This document shows positions 1 through 7,360 of a stretch of 64,000 nucleotides of DNA, one piece after another (within the stretch, counting starts at the first letter, position 1; each line of letters starts with the position of its first letter). This stretch comes from DASPSM01 sp036008465 (GTDB lineage: Bacteria > Planctomycetota > Planctomycetia > Planctomycetales > Planctomycetaceae). The position numbers and the translations under genes are program-made. The stretch covers positions 1-64,000 of the forward strand of contig DASYNP010000121.1 of NCBI GenBank assembly GCA_036008465.1. Reading direction: 5' to 3'. The notes below the pieces were generated by a model. It worked only from the letters and a program-made list of their open reading frames with translations, ran no database searches and was not told the DNA's origin.

Positions 1-293
1 CGCCATTCGGGCCGAAGGCTCGGTTCCTTGTTTGAAGTACCTCCCGCATCTATCGCCGCCTTGTAGCTGGCCCTGACAGCGTCCGCGCTCTTGGCGGTGA
101 ATGCGACGTAAAGGTCTTTGGCGACTTCGCCATTCTTCAGCCAGAAACCCGGAATGTTATTGATGGCGAAACCGCGGATGGGAGGTTGACCGACCTCGTA
201 AGGCATGTCGATGCCAAGCGGTCCGAGCACCTTCTTGTAAAATTCGCTCGACCGTTTCAGGTCAGAGACGGGGAGATAAATATGGTCAATCAT
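1..293 (-). CDS. VOC (glyoxalase/bleomycin-resistance) family protein, 3' end cut off by window edge
   Basis: The first 97 codons of this gene lie in the window. The N-terminus begins MIDHIYLPVSDLKRSSEFY, the usual first beta-strand and helix of a vicinal-oxygen-chelate module, followed by a G-F-x-I and W-L-K pattern and a K-D-L-Y-V-A-F-T strand. His3 is in the position of the first metal ligand in this fold. VOC proteins are small cytoplasmic metal-dependent lyases, dioxygenases or antibiotic-binding proteins; which one this is cannot be told from half a domain. The ATG at 291-293 is preceded by a GAGGG ribosome site. Its start lies 8 nt inside the end of the truncated SDR frame upstream, so that frame's stop overlaps it. 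Family call is firm, substrate unknown. Confidence 0.8.
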   Translation of the reverse strand, partial: MIDHIYLPVSDLKRSSEFYKKVLGPLGIDMPYEVGQPPIRGFAINNIPGFWLKNGEVAKDLYVAFTAKSADAVRASYKAAIDAGGTSNKEPSLRPEW

Positions 294-576
294 GGCTACC
301 CTCGGGTGAAGGGGGTGGTGGTGTCGTTCGGGACGAGGGCGCAAGTTGCTCGGCCGTGCTAGTACCGTCGTCTCGCTTCAGCAAGTCGGCCTGAGCAGCT
401 GTGGCCCGACCGTTGGCGTTGGTGATCACGTTGACCACGGACCCCGCAGCGTTTCGATCTATTGCGTAGTTCACCGCAACCGCTGCTCCCGAGGCGGCCA
501 GTTCCTTGGCGATTCCCGCACCGATCCCTTTGGATGCCCCCGTGACGAGAGCCGTTTTGTCGCGCAATTTCGCCAT
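286..576 (-). pseudogene. Short-chain dehydrogenase/reductase remnant (N-terminal third only)
   Basis: The frame starts at ATG 574-576 behind a perfect AGGAGG and encodes MAKLRDKTALVTGASKGIGA, the nucleotide-binding start of a classical SDR (TGxxxGIG glycine motif). The match continues through the second beta-strand (AAVAVNYA) to about residue 75 (AAQADLLKRDD). It then changes to a Pro/Ser/Thr-rich tail and stops at about 95 residues. Classical SDRs have about 245-255 residues with a catalytic Ser, Tyr-x-x-x-Lys, all missing here. The break joins directly to the leader of the VOC gene, which suggests an internal deletion removed the rest. It cannot be an active oxidoreductase. It keeps a strong ribosome site, so it may still be translated and feed translation into the VOC gene. 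Confidence 0.75.
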
Positions 577-642
577 GGATTTGTCCTCCTGCCCCTCAGA
601 CACGGCGGGAGGGCGACTGTGACAACGGCGAACCGGGTTTCT

Positions 643-1524
643 TCAAGCGAGATGAAGGGCCAAGCGGATGGCCGGCTGCTCCAAAACCTGACGGAGCCAT
701 TGCACCTGTTCAGATGGCTGAAGAAATGGATGTTCCCGATAGATGGTCGCGTATTGCCGATCCATGACATCATCGATTTCTCGAACCGTATCGGCGGCCG
801 CTTCCCGGATTCGCCGGACATGCAGGGAAACGAATTGCAGTTGATGTGGATCGACGTGACCGGCGTTGATGAACCCCTGAGTTTTTTTGGGGCAACGGCA
901 GGGATTGTTCGCGTTCACCAATCCGCATTGGCCGTTCATGAACTGGTAGAGATCGCGGCGGGCACGCGCGAGGCTCTGCCGGAAGTTGTCGGGCGACATC
1001 TCCAGGATTTCACTACCGACGGTGTCGCTCGCTCCGAAGATTTCCCCGAGCGTGAAGACCAGTCGTTGCTTGCGGTCCAGACAGAGCAGCATTCCAGTTG
1101 TGCAGGAGATTTTGGCCTCTTCGACGACCAGGGGCACATCCACCGGAACGCTCTTTGGATCAGGCAGGTCGAGATCGGGCGTCTCGTTGATCGCGTTGGC
1201 GTAACCGGAGAACGTCAGCGGCTGCGTCTCCCCGCCTCGCCGCTTCATGTTCAGCACATGGTTGGCTGTAATGCGGTAGAGCCAGGTGCGGAACTGACTG
1301 TCGCCTTGAAAAGTGCTGAGCCGGGTGATGGCTTTGATGAGGACTTCCTGGGTAACTTCCTCGGCATCCTGCGGATGAAAAACCATCCGCAGAGCGATGT
1401 TGTAAATCCATGCCTGATGCCGGAGGACCAGCTTCTCTAACGCATCCCGATTACCGTTCTTAGCCTGAAAAATCAGGTCGAAATCGGCGGATTCGTCAAT
1501 CATTTCGGTGAATGGATTGAACAC
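643..1524 (-). CDS. RNA polymerase sigma factor, ECF-type, with Cys-rich C-terminal motif
   Basis: 293 residues, longer than a minimal ECF factor (about 170-200). Residues about 25-95 form region 2: helices around LVLRHQAWIYNIALRMV, then D-A-E-E-V-T-Q-E-V-L and the promoter-melting segment FRTWLYRITANHVLNMKRR. A region-4-like segment lies near 150-195 (LDRKQRLVFTLGEIFG...NFRQSLARARRDLYQFM). It is followed by CGLVNANNPCRCPKK, a tight Cys cluster that may bind metal, and about 80 more residues. The protein should direct core RNA polymerase to a specific promoter set. GTG at 1522-1524 is chosen because GAGGGG sits 5 nt upstream; ATG at 1503 is an alternative. The STAS gene ends 18 nt upstream, so the two are probably co-transcribed. 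The regulon is unknown. Confidence 0.88.
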   Translation of the reverse strand: MFNPFTEMIDESADFDLIFQAKNGNRDALEKLVLRHQAWIYNIALRMVFHPQDAEEVTQEVLIKAITRLSTFQGDSQFRTWLYRITANHVLNMKRRGGETQPLTFSGYANAINETPDLDLPDPKSVPVDVPLVVEEAKISCTTGMLLCLDRKQRLVFTLGEIFGASDTVGSEILEMSPDNFRQSLARARRDLYQFMNGQCGLVNANNPCRCPKKTQGFINAGHVDPHQLQFVSLHVRRIREAAADTVREIDDVMDRQYATIYREHPFLQPSEQVQWLRQVLEQPAIRLALHLA

Positions 1525-1542
1525 GGCTGCCCCTCGATTGTT

Positions 1543-1899
1543 TCAGGGTATCCTCAACTTGGACACGCCGGAAGCAGCAGTGTGACACGTGTCCGATTCG
1601 CGATTCACAGCACCGCAAGCGACGTCGCCCGCCTTGGTGATCTCGGCAACGACAGCCTTTGTCAGGCAATCGGCCGCGACGAAGTCTGCTCCTTGCCGGT
1701 GGAAGCCTGCCAGGCACGCCTGGCCGGCGGCATCAATCGACGTGACCCCGGTCAGGTCGATGCGCAGAATCGGTTCGCACTGGCTCGGCAGGACGTCTTG
1801 CCAGCACCGTTCGAGCTCTTTCAGCCACGGTCCTGCCAGGGTTCCTTCGAGCTGGAACGTGAGCACTCTCGGTGCATCGTGAACTGTAATTCGCAGCAT
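1543..1899 (-). CDS. STAS-like (anti-anti-sigma-type) small protein
   Basis: 118 residues. The pattern fits a STAS fold: an N-terminal strand pair (MLRITVHDAPRVLTFQLEGTL), a helix (PWLKELERCW), then the central strand and turn LRIDLTGVTSIDAAGQACLA that in anti-anti-sigma factors carries the phosphorylatable Ser or Thr. Here the loop reads T-S-I-D-A-A-G, so the usual D-S-S/T-G is altered and phosphorylation is uncertain. The C-terminal 30 residues look unstructured. The gene lies 18 nt upstream of the ECF sigma gene, and 114 nt separate it from the membrane protein upstream. A regulatory partnership with the sigma factor is inferred from position alone. Confidence 0.6.
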   Translation of the reverse strand: MLRITVHDAPRVLTFQLEGTLAGPWLKELERCWQDVLPSQCEPILRIDLTGVTSIDAAGQACLAGFHRQGADFVAADCLTKAVVAEITKAGDVACGAVNRESDTCHTAASGVSKLRIP

Positions 1900-2013
1900 C
1901 GCTCAAGCCCTTTCTGGCGCTCTCTTCAATGGCTACGCCTCGGCTTCCTTCCGTCGATTCGTTTGCAATCGATGTTTTCGACTCCGCAAACTGCTTAAAA
2001 CGAATCACCCGGC

Positions 2014-2934
2014 TCATTTGCCGAAACTCATGTAGTCGTCGAGCGATCCCTCTGAGGCGGATCCGGGCTGGCGATAGTCGGACGTAAATTTCTGCTGTGC
2101 AAGGACCAGCGCGACAACAACCGGCAGGGCCGCCAACCCCAGCCGCAATCCGGCACCGAGGCGGGGACGTGACGGGATCGCTTGGGCTGCCCAGCCAAGG
2201 AGGGGAGCCGCGAAGAGCAGGCCGGCATTGAGACTCGTCAGCCCGGCGAACAGGCGCCCGACGATTAGCAACGCAAATAAGCTCACCAGGCTGACTCCTG
2301 CCGCACCTTCGCCGACCGTTTTGCTCTTCCACGCGCCGGATCCCAGCACGACGCCTGCAAGGCCTCCCGCGAGTGGCACGGCAAGTTGCCCGCCGGTCGC
2401 GTAGCCCGAAAGCATGATGACCAAGCCAGCGCCGAGTGTGGTGCCGGCCACGGATACCAGCGTCGTTCGCTCACCGCCCCGGCTGGCGAGGTGGTTGAGG
2501 AGAATCCATGCTGCCATTAGCCCAACTGCGAGCATGGCATAGATCATCCACGTCACTGCCGGTGACCAGGCCCGCGAGCCTGGGCCGGAGAGGTCGGTGG
2601 TGTAGATCGATCCCCGCAGCAGCACGGGCGTCACAGAGGCGGCAACGGCGCCGCGACTAACCCAGCCGATTCGGCACGACGCTGCCGCGAACAGTTCCGC
2701 AACCGCGGCCGCGGGCAGGACGATCAGCAACAGTCGATCGAGAGCTTCCCGTGGCGGAAAGTGCGGTAGAAGGTCGAGAATCCACAGACCGGCGTAGAGG
2801 GCACTCACGATCGCCACAATCGAACCCGCAACAGCGACCGTTTTTCGCGAAGACCTGCCGGACAGCAGCGCCACCATCATGCTGATTGCGGTGGCAACGC
2901 CGAATGCTTTTGCGATCAGAATGGGATCGGGCAT
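2014..2934 (-). CDS. Polytopic membrane protein of unknown function
   Basis: 306 residues, mostly hydrophobic, with about eight candidate membrane spans starting at residue 5 (PILIAKAFGVATAISMMVAL) and continuing through GSIVAIVSALYAGLWIL, LLLIVLPAAAVAELFAA, AVTWMIYAMLAVGLMAAWIL and Gly/Ala-rich segments to about residue 270. The last 30 residues are soluble (QQKFTSDYRQPGSASEGS). AGGAGAAT lies just upstream of the ATG, so the start is secure. I recognise no family motif. It heads the minus-strand run leading to the STAS and sigma genes, with a 114-nt gap, so a membrane sensor role is possible but not supported by sequence. Confidence 0.7.
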   Translation of the reverse strand: MPDPILIAKAFGVATAISMMVALLSGRSSRKTVAVAGSIVAIVSALYAGLWILDLLPHFPPREALDRLLLIVLPAAAVAELFAAASCRIGWVSRGAVAASVTPVLLRGSIYTTDLSGPGSRAWSPAVTWMIYAMLAVGLMAAWILLNHLASRGGERTTLVSVAGTTLGAGLVIMLSGYATGGQLAVPLAGGLAGVVLGSGAWKSKTVGEGAAGVSLVSLFALLIVGRLFAGLTSLNAGLLFAAPLLGWAAQAIPSRPRLGAGLRLGLAALPVVVALVLAQQKFTSDYRQPGSASEGSLDDYMSFGK

Positions 2935-3059
2935 TGGTTGATTCTCCTCAAGCTTTCCGCCACTCGCGGCGGGCCACCAGCGCCGATCGAGCGGCCCGCG
3001 CTGGCACCGATGTGAAGCGAAAAGAGTCGGTGCCGCGCGAGCCGCCCGCCACCGGGCCG

Positions 3060-3632
3060 TTACTGTTTGGTCCCCTCAAAGCTGAGTTCCACGGTAATCT
3101 TGTCGCCGACGGCTCCCACCATTTTGTCCATTCCGAAATCCGAGCGTTTGATCGTGAACTCGGTGACGTAACCAGTTCGCTGGACGCCCTTGGGAAACTC
3201 TGCCGAGCGGCCGCCCTTCAGGATGATCGTCAGCGGCTTTGTCACTCCATGTAGCGTCAGATCGCCCGCCACCTCGTAGCCGCCTTCAACCGGTCTCGCG
3301 GACGTGCTCTTGAAGGTAACGGTGGGGTACTGTGCGGCGTCAAAAAAGTCGGGACTCTTGAGGTGCTCGTTGCGCTTCGCGTTATCCGTATCGATGCTGC
3401 CGACCTGTGCGGTCAGATAGAAAAGCGTGCCCGAAGGATTTTGAGGGTCTACTGCGAAGCTGCCGGAAACGTCCTTGAACCGGCCGTATGTCCAACTCAG
3501 CCCGAGATGGGAAACCCGGAAAACCGCTGCGGAGTGCGCTGGATCAACGGTGTAGTCGTCCGCGCGGGCGCCGGCTCCGACAACGACAGTGAGCAAAGTG
3601 GAAATGGCGAGCGAGTAAGCAAAACGGCTCAT
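3060..3632 (-). CDS. YceI-family periplasmic lipid-binding protein
   Basis: 190 residues from the ATG at 3630-3632, chosen because AAGGAGAT precedes it and a signal peptide starts there (MSRFAYSLAISTLLTVVVGAGARA, likely cleavage after ARA). The mature part begins DDYTVDPAHSAAVFRVSHLG, the YceI opening. It has the family pattern F-x-x-x-S-G-S-F (FKDVSGSFAV), S-I-D-T-D-N-x-K-R-N-E-H-L (the conserved D-x-x-R-D-x-H-L block) and S-P-D-F-F-D-A-A-Q-Y-P-T-V-T-F-K-S. Length is normal. YceI proteins are lipocalin-like barrels that bind isoprenoid-type lipids in the periplasm; the ligand here is unknown. No operon partner is apparent: 267 nt separate it from the sigma-54 regulator upstream. Confidence 0.92.
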   Translation of the reverse strand: MSRFAYSLAISTLLTVVVGAGARADDYTVDPAHSAAVFRVSHLGLSWTYGRFKDVSGSFAVDPQNPSGTLFYLTAQVGSIDTDNAKRNEHLKSPDFFDAAQYPTVTFKSTSARPVEGGYEVAGDLTLHGVTKPLTIILKGGRSAEFPKGVQRTGYVTEFTIKRSDFGMDKMVGAVGDKITVELSFEGTKQ

Positions 3633-3901
3633 TTCAATCTCCTTGGTCGAAGGTAATGGGGCACGCCCGAAGGCCACACAGAGCAGCAAGTCGCGTCTGT
3701 TCGCGAATGATCCTGCTCCTAAGTGCGAGGGCATAATGCATGGGCCGTGCCAGAGAAGAGCCGCCCTCGCGCCAGATCGCTAAGACACGCGCCATCAAAG
3801 ACTTGTGGATCAATCGGAGCGCGTCACGCAGAGATGCGTCGCGCGAGTGTCAATGCCCGAGCGCCAGCAGGCGAGCGCTTGCGCCAAGGGGTGGGCGCTA
3901 C

Positions 3902-5554
3902 TCAGGGGCGTGAGAGGCCGAGCTTCTTCATTTTCCAGACGAGCGTCGAGCGCTTCATACCCAAGCGGGCTGCCGCCCCCTTTGGGCCCCCGACGACCCA
4001 ATGACTGTCGCCCAGAGCACTCAGGATGTGCTGCCGTTCGGCCTCTGCGAGCGTGAGGCCGTCTGCCGCCCCATCAGGCGAAGCCGCCGGGTTAGACGTC
4101 ACGGCTCTATCACCGTCAGATTTCGTGCGTCCACCTCCCGATTTCTGAGCTCTCGATTCCAAATCGCTCAAGGGCACCTCAAGCGACGAGCCTTTGGAGA
4201 GAATGACTGCGCGTTCGATGACGTTTTGCAGCTCGCGGACGTTGCCCGGCCACGGGTAGCGAACGAGCGCCTCCATCACCCCGGTCGGGATTGTCTCGAT
4301 CCGCCGGCCCATCCGCCTGGCGAAACGCTGCGTGAAATGGCGGACGAGTCCCGGGATGTCATCGGCCCGCTCGCGCAAAGGGGGCAACATGAGAGGGAAG
4401 ACATTGAGGCGGTAGTAGAGATCGCTGCGGAATTTGTTCTCGGCGACCATCTGTGCCAGATCGCGGTTCGTCGCCGCGACGAGGCGCACGTCGACTTTGA
4501 TCGTCTTGGTGCTGCCGAGCCGCTCGAACTCTTGTTCCTGCAACACGCGAAGCAGCTTTGGCTGCAGCTCCGGAGGGATGTCGCCGACCTCGTCGAGAAA
4601 AAGCGTGCCTCGGTTCGCCAGCTCAAACCGCCCGACCTTCTGCGTGATCGCCCCGGTGAACGCACCTTTTTCGTGACCGAAGAGCTCGCTTTCCAAGAGT
4701 CCGGTGGGAATGGCGGCACAGTTGAGCTTGACGAACGTCCGCCTTTTCCGCGGGCTCAGCTCGTGCAGCGCACGGGCAATCAGCTCCTTGCCGGTCCCCG
4801 TTTCCCCGTAAACGAGGACAGTCGAGTCGGTTGGAGCAACAGTTTGGACTTTGTTGAGAATTTCTCGCAGAGCGGCGTTCTTGCCGACGATTTCTCCGAA
4901 ATTGTGTTCGGTGCGAACCTCCTCTTCGAGGTAAGCAACCTCTTTCTCTAAGTCGGCGTTTTCCTTCGAAAGCTCCTCCTTGAGGGCCTTGATCTCGTCG
5001 AATGCAAGGGCGTTCTCGACTGCCACAGCCACCTGGTTGGCGACGAGCTTCAGGAAACAGAGGTTGGCCGCGTCGTAAGCAGACAACTCCCTGCACGAGA
5101 AAACGAGCGTGCCCAGACGCCGCCGGGCAGTCGTCAGCGGCAGCTCACAGGAACTCTGAATGCCAACTGATTCCGCGAGCTCGGCCAGCCGCGGCCAACG
5201 CTCGAGCTGGGCAAAGTTCGAGACAATGAATGGCTCCTGGGTCTCCCAAACCATCGGTGACGGGGAGTCGTCCGCTAATCCTGCTTGTTGCACCGAGGAG
5301 AGCAGCGTAGGGTCGGAGGGGTCCAAGACGTGCTCGCGCATCGAGTCGGTCGCTGCATCGTGCAAAATGAGCATCAAGTAATCGAAACGCACCACTTTGT
5401 GTAGCGCTTCGGCCAACCGGCTGAATAGGGCTTCCAAATCGCGGTGCGAGACGATCGCCTCGGAAACGGCCAGCAACGCCAGGTACTGATCGCCATTGGC
5501 CGTCGCTTGCCCGTCGCAGTGAGCGTTTGTCATGGCGCTAGCGATGTTCCGCAT
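3902..5554 (-). CDS. Sigma-54-dependent transcriptional activator, GAF-AAA+-Fis
   Basis: 550 residues with three domains. A GAF sensory domain spans about 28-180. A charged coiled-coil linker covers 186-215 (ALKEELSKENADLEKEVAYL). The AAA+ domain spans about 220-450, with Walker A GETGTGKE at 250-257, the sigma-54-contacting GAFTGA loop at 297-302, Walker B TLFLDE near 317-322, and the arginine-finger region FRSDLYYRLNVFPL. A Fis-type helix-turn-helix sits in the last 50 residues (AAARLGMKRSTLVWKMKKLG). The layout matches FhlA-like activators, which hydrolyse ATP to open sigma-54 promoters when a small molecule binds the GAF domain. No receiver domain or partner kinase is adjacent. The signal and targets are unknown. 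Confidence 0.95.
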   Translation of the reverse strand: MRNIASAMTNAHCDGQATANGDQYLALLAVSEAIVSHRDLEALFSRLAEALHKVVRFDYLMLILHDAATDSMREHVLDPSDPTLLSSVQQAGLADDSPSPMVWETQEPFIVSNFAQLERWPRLAELAESVGIQSSCELPLTTARRRLGTLVFSCRELSAYDAANLCFLKLVANQVAVAVENALAFDEIKALKEELSKENADLEKEVAYLEEEVRTEHNFGEIVGKNAALREILNKVQTVAPTDSTVLVYGETGTGKELIARALHELSPRKRRTFVKLNCAAIPTGLLESELFGHEKGAFTGAITQKVGRFELANRGTLFLDEVGDIPPELQPKLLRVLQEQEFERLGSTKTIKVDVRLVAATNRDLAQMVAENKFRSDLYYRLNVFPLMLPPLRERADDIPGLVRHFTQRFARRMGRRIETIPTGVMEALVRYPWPGNVRELQNVIERAVILSKGSSLEVPLSDLESRAQKSGGGRTKSDGDRAVTSNPAASPDGAADGLTLAEAERQHILSALGDSHWVVGGPKGAAARLGMKRSTLVWKMKKLGLSRP

Positions 5555-5873
5555 TCATCGCGGACGATCGAGTGTTTCCTGGGGTATCCAGTGCCTCCAA
5601 ATCCGCCGCACCGGGGAGCATATCAAAATCGTGGAGTGGGCGGATATCGGCGCGAGCGTGTCTAAGCCGCCCGCACCCTGCGGGAGCGACCATGAGACGT
5701 GATGGGAATAAACTTTCACCGATTTGAGCTCCCCGATTTCCACGGCTCCCGTGCTACAGGCTCGACAGACTATCCCACCGTTACGCAAGTTACCCGACTC
5801 ATGAGACGAGCAACGGCCAAATAACGCCGCTCCTGGCTTGGAACATTGTGTGCAGGTTTGCAGCACAATTTGA
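5555..5873. other. Intergenic region, 319 bp, no gene recognised
   Basis: This stretch separates the start of the sigma-54 activator gene (minus strand) from the integrase remnant (plus strand). Short open frames on both strands show no recognisable protein pattern. It should hold the activator's promoter. It probably also contains decayed 5' sequence of the integrase, whose N-terminal DNA-binding part is not found in any frame. Confidence 0.5.
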
Positions 5874-6768
5874 TTGTGGCAAGAATGCACAAACCTCGCA
5901 CGATCCAGGCAAACGGCAAGCGAAGCCGAAGAACGATCCGGCCGTTATGGTCGGCTTGTCGGAGTCCACGATCCGAGGGCACTTGCCCACTTGAAGGCAG
6001 CGCTCCGCTGGGCTCACAAGTTGGGGCTCCTCGTCGAGGTTCCCAAGTTCGATCTACCGCGACGCGCCAAGAAGTCTGGCAAGGCGTCGCCGATGAAGGG
6101 GCGCCCGATCACAGCGGAAGAGCTTGAGCGGATGCTGGCAAGGGTCCGAGAGGTCGTTGTCGATGACGCGCACAGCGAGGAGGAGCCAACGGCCCGACAA
6201 TTGGCCGAACAGGAGCGACGCATCGAGTCCTGGCAGCATCTCCTTCGCGGTCTCTGGCTGCCTGGTCTGCGCCTCGGCGAGGCTCTAAACCTCACGTGGG
6301 ACGACGACCGCAAGCTGTCCGTCGATCTATCGGGGGAATTCCCGATGATGCGGATTCGGTCCGAGCTGGAAAAGGCGAACGAAGATCGGCTCCTGCCGAT
6401 CACGCCAGACTTCGCGGACTTCTTGCTTGCGACGCCCGAGGATGGGCGGACGGGCCCGGTGTTCAATCCGATGCCGCTGAGCGGGCAGGGCGAGCGCCTG
6501 AGCTTGCTGTGGGTCTCAAAGGTCATTTCGCGATCGGCGAGGCTGCGGGCGTGAAGGTGGCCACCGACATTCGGACGGGCCGGGTTAAGTACGCCAGCGC
6601 CCACGATTGCCGGCGAGCATTCGGCGAGCGGTGGGCTTCCGCGTCATGCCGCCGATCCTGCAAGAGTTGATGCGGCATGCCTCGATCGATACAACCTTGC
6701 GGTTCTACGTCGGCAAGAACGCCGACACGGCCGCAGCGCGGTTTGGCAGTCGGTTGGAAGGCGATTAG
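5874..6768 (+). pseudogene. Tyrosine recombinase (phage-type integrase) pseudogene, two frameshifts and N-terminal loss
   Basis: The catalytic half of a tyrosine integrase is spread over three frames. Frame one carries LKAALRWAHKLGLL, MKGRPITAEELERML and the first catalytic Arg in LPGLRLGEALNLTWDD, and ends at TGA 6552-6554. Near 6530 the sense moves to a second frame (IGEAAGVKVATDIRTGRVKY, then HDCRRAFGERW, the His-x-x-Arg box). Near 6635-6645 it moves to a third frame (MPPILQELMRHASIDTTLRFY, the second His and the Tyr nucleophile), ending at TAG 6766-6768. All active-site residues survive but cannot be made as one chain. The usual N-terminal core-binding domain is missing. It lies 95 nt before tRNA-Lys on the same strand, which suggests a decayed integrative element. 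Confidence 0.88.
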
Positions 6769-6822
6769 GTAACACTTCTGGTAACTCGGCAGCCAAAGCG
6801 AATAGCAGTGCGGATGAGTCGG

Positions 6823-6851
6823 TTGTCGCAAAGTGAGACGAACGCGATACT
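6823..6851 (+). promoter_or_regulatory. Sigma-70-type promoter of tRNA-Lys
   Basis: TTGTCG (6823-6828) and GATACT (6846-6851) are separated by exactly 17 nt. The -10 box ends 12 nt before the first tRNA base, leaving a short leader. Both hexamers are close to consensus, and spacing and position fit a housekeeping stable-RNA promoter. The -35 box lies after the integrase remnant's stop, so tRNA expression does not depend on the remnant. Confidence 0.6.
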
Positions 6852-6863
6852 TGGACTTCCCCC

Positions 6864-6936
<73 letters not shown>

Positions 6937-7360
6937 ATTTTCCTCAGTTGGGTCCTGAACTGTCGCGCTCGTTGTCTTAAATTCCCGCCACCTCGATTCG
7001 GTACCCGCGGCCCAAGGGGTCGACCAAAGAGCAACTGTCGGTCCGAAGAATTTCGCATTCGCCGTTTGCAGGGGAGGGGAGTGCGGGGCTTTCTAGAAAC
7101 CCCGTGGAGGGCCGCGTTGGCCAAGGGGGGCGCCCGCTGCTTGCGCTGGATTCTGCCCAAATCAGCGGGCGAGATGTCGGTGCCGTCTCCGGAATCCGCG
7201 TATTGGGCCGGGGCCTTGTCGCGTGCCCCAGATAATGCTCAAAACTTGGCAATCCCGAACGGACTTGCTTGCGGGCCATTTGCCACGTCCGTTAGGCTGG
7301 GAGATCGGCAGATCTTTTTCTCATACTTCATACTTCGAGCGTTCCTCGCAGGAGGTTCTC
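6937..7360. other. Intergenic region, 424 bp, no gene recognised
   Basis: Between tRNA-Lys and the next GTG start there is no convincing coding frame. The open frame continuing upstream of the following gene to 7223 has no ribosome site and unlike composition. The region should hold that gene's promoter; a run CTTCATACTTCATACTTC near 7320-7338 repeats CATACTT but gives no clear -35/-10 pair. Confidence 0.5.

Noticed and set aside
346..1440. 364-codon plus-strand frame opposite the sigma factor
   Set aside because: The sigma factor on the minus strand has clear region 2 and a strong ribosome site. The plus frame is its shadow.
5860..5900. TGGCAAGAATGCA resembling a sigma-54 promoter before the integrase remnant
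   Set aside because: The distance between GG and GC is 7 instead of 10 nt, so it does not fit a -24/-12 site.
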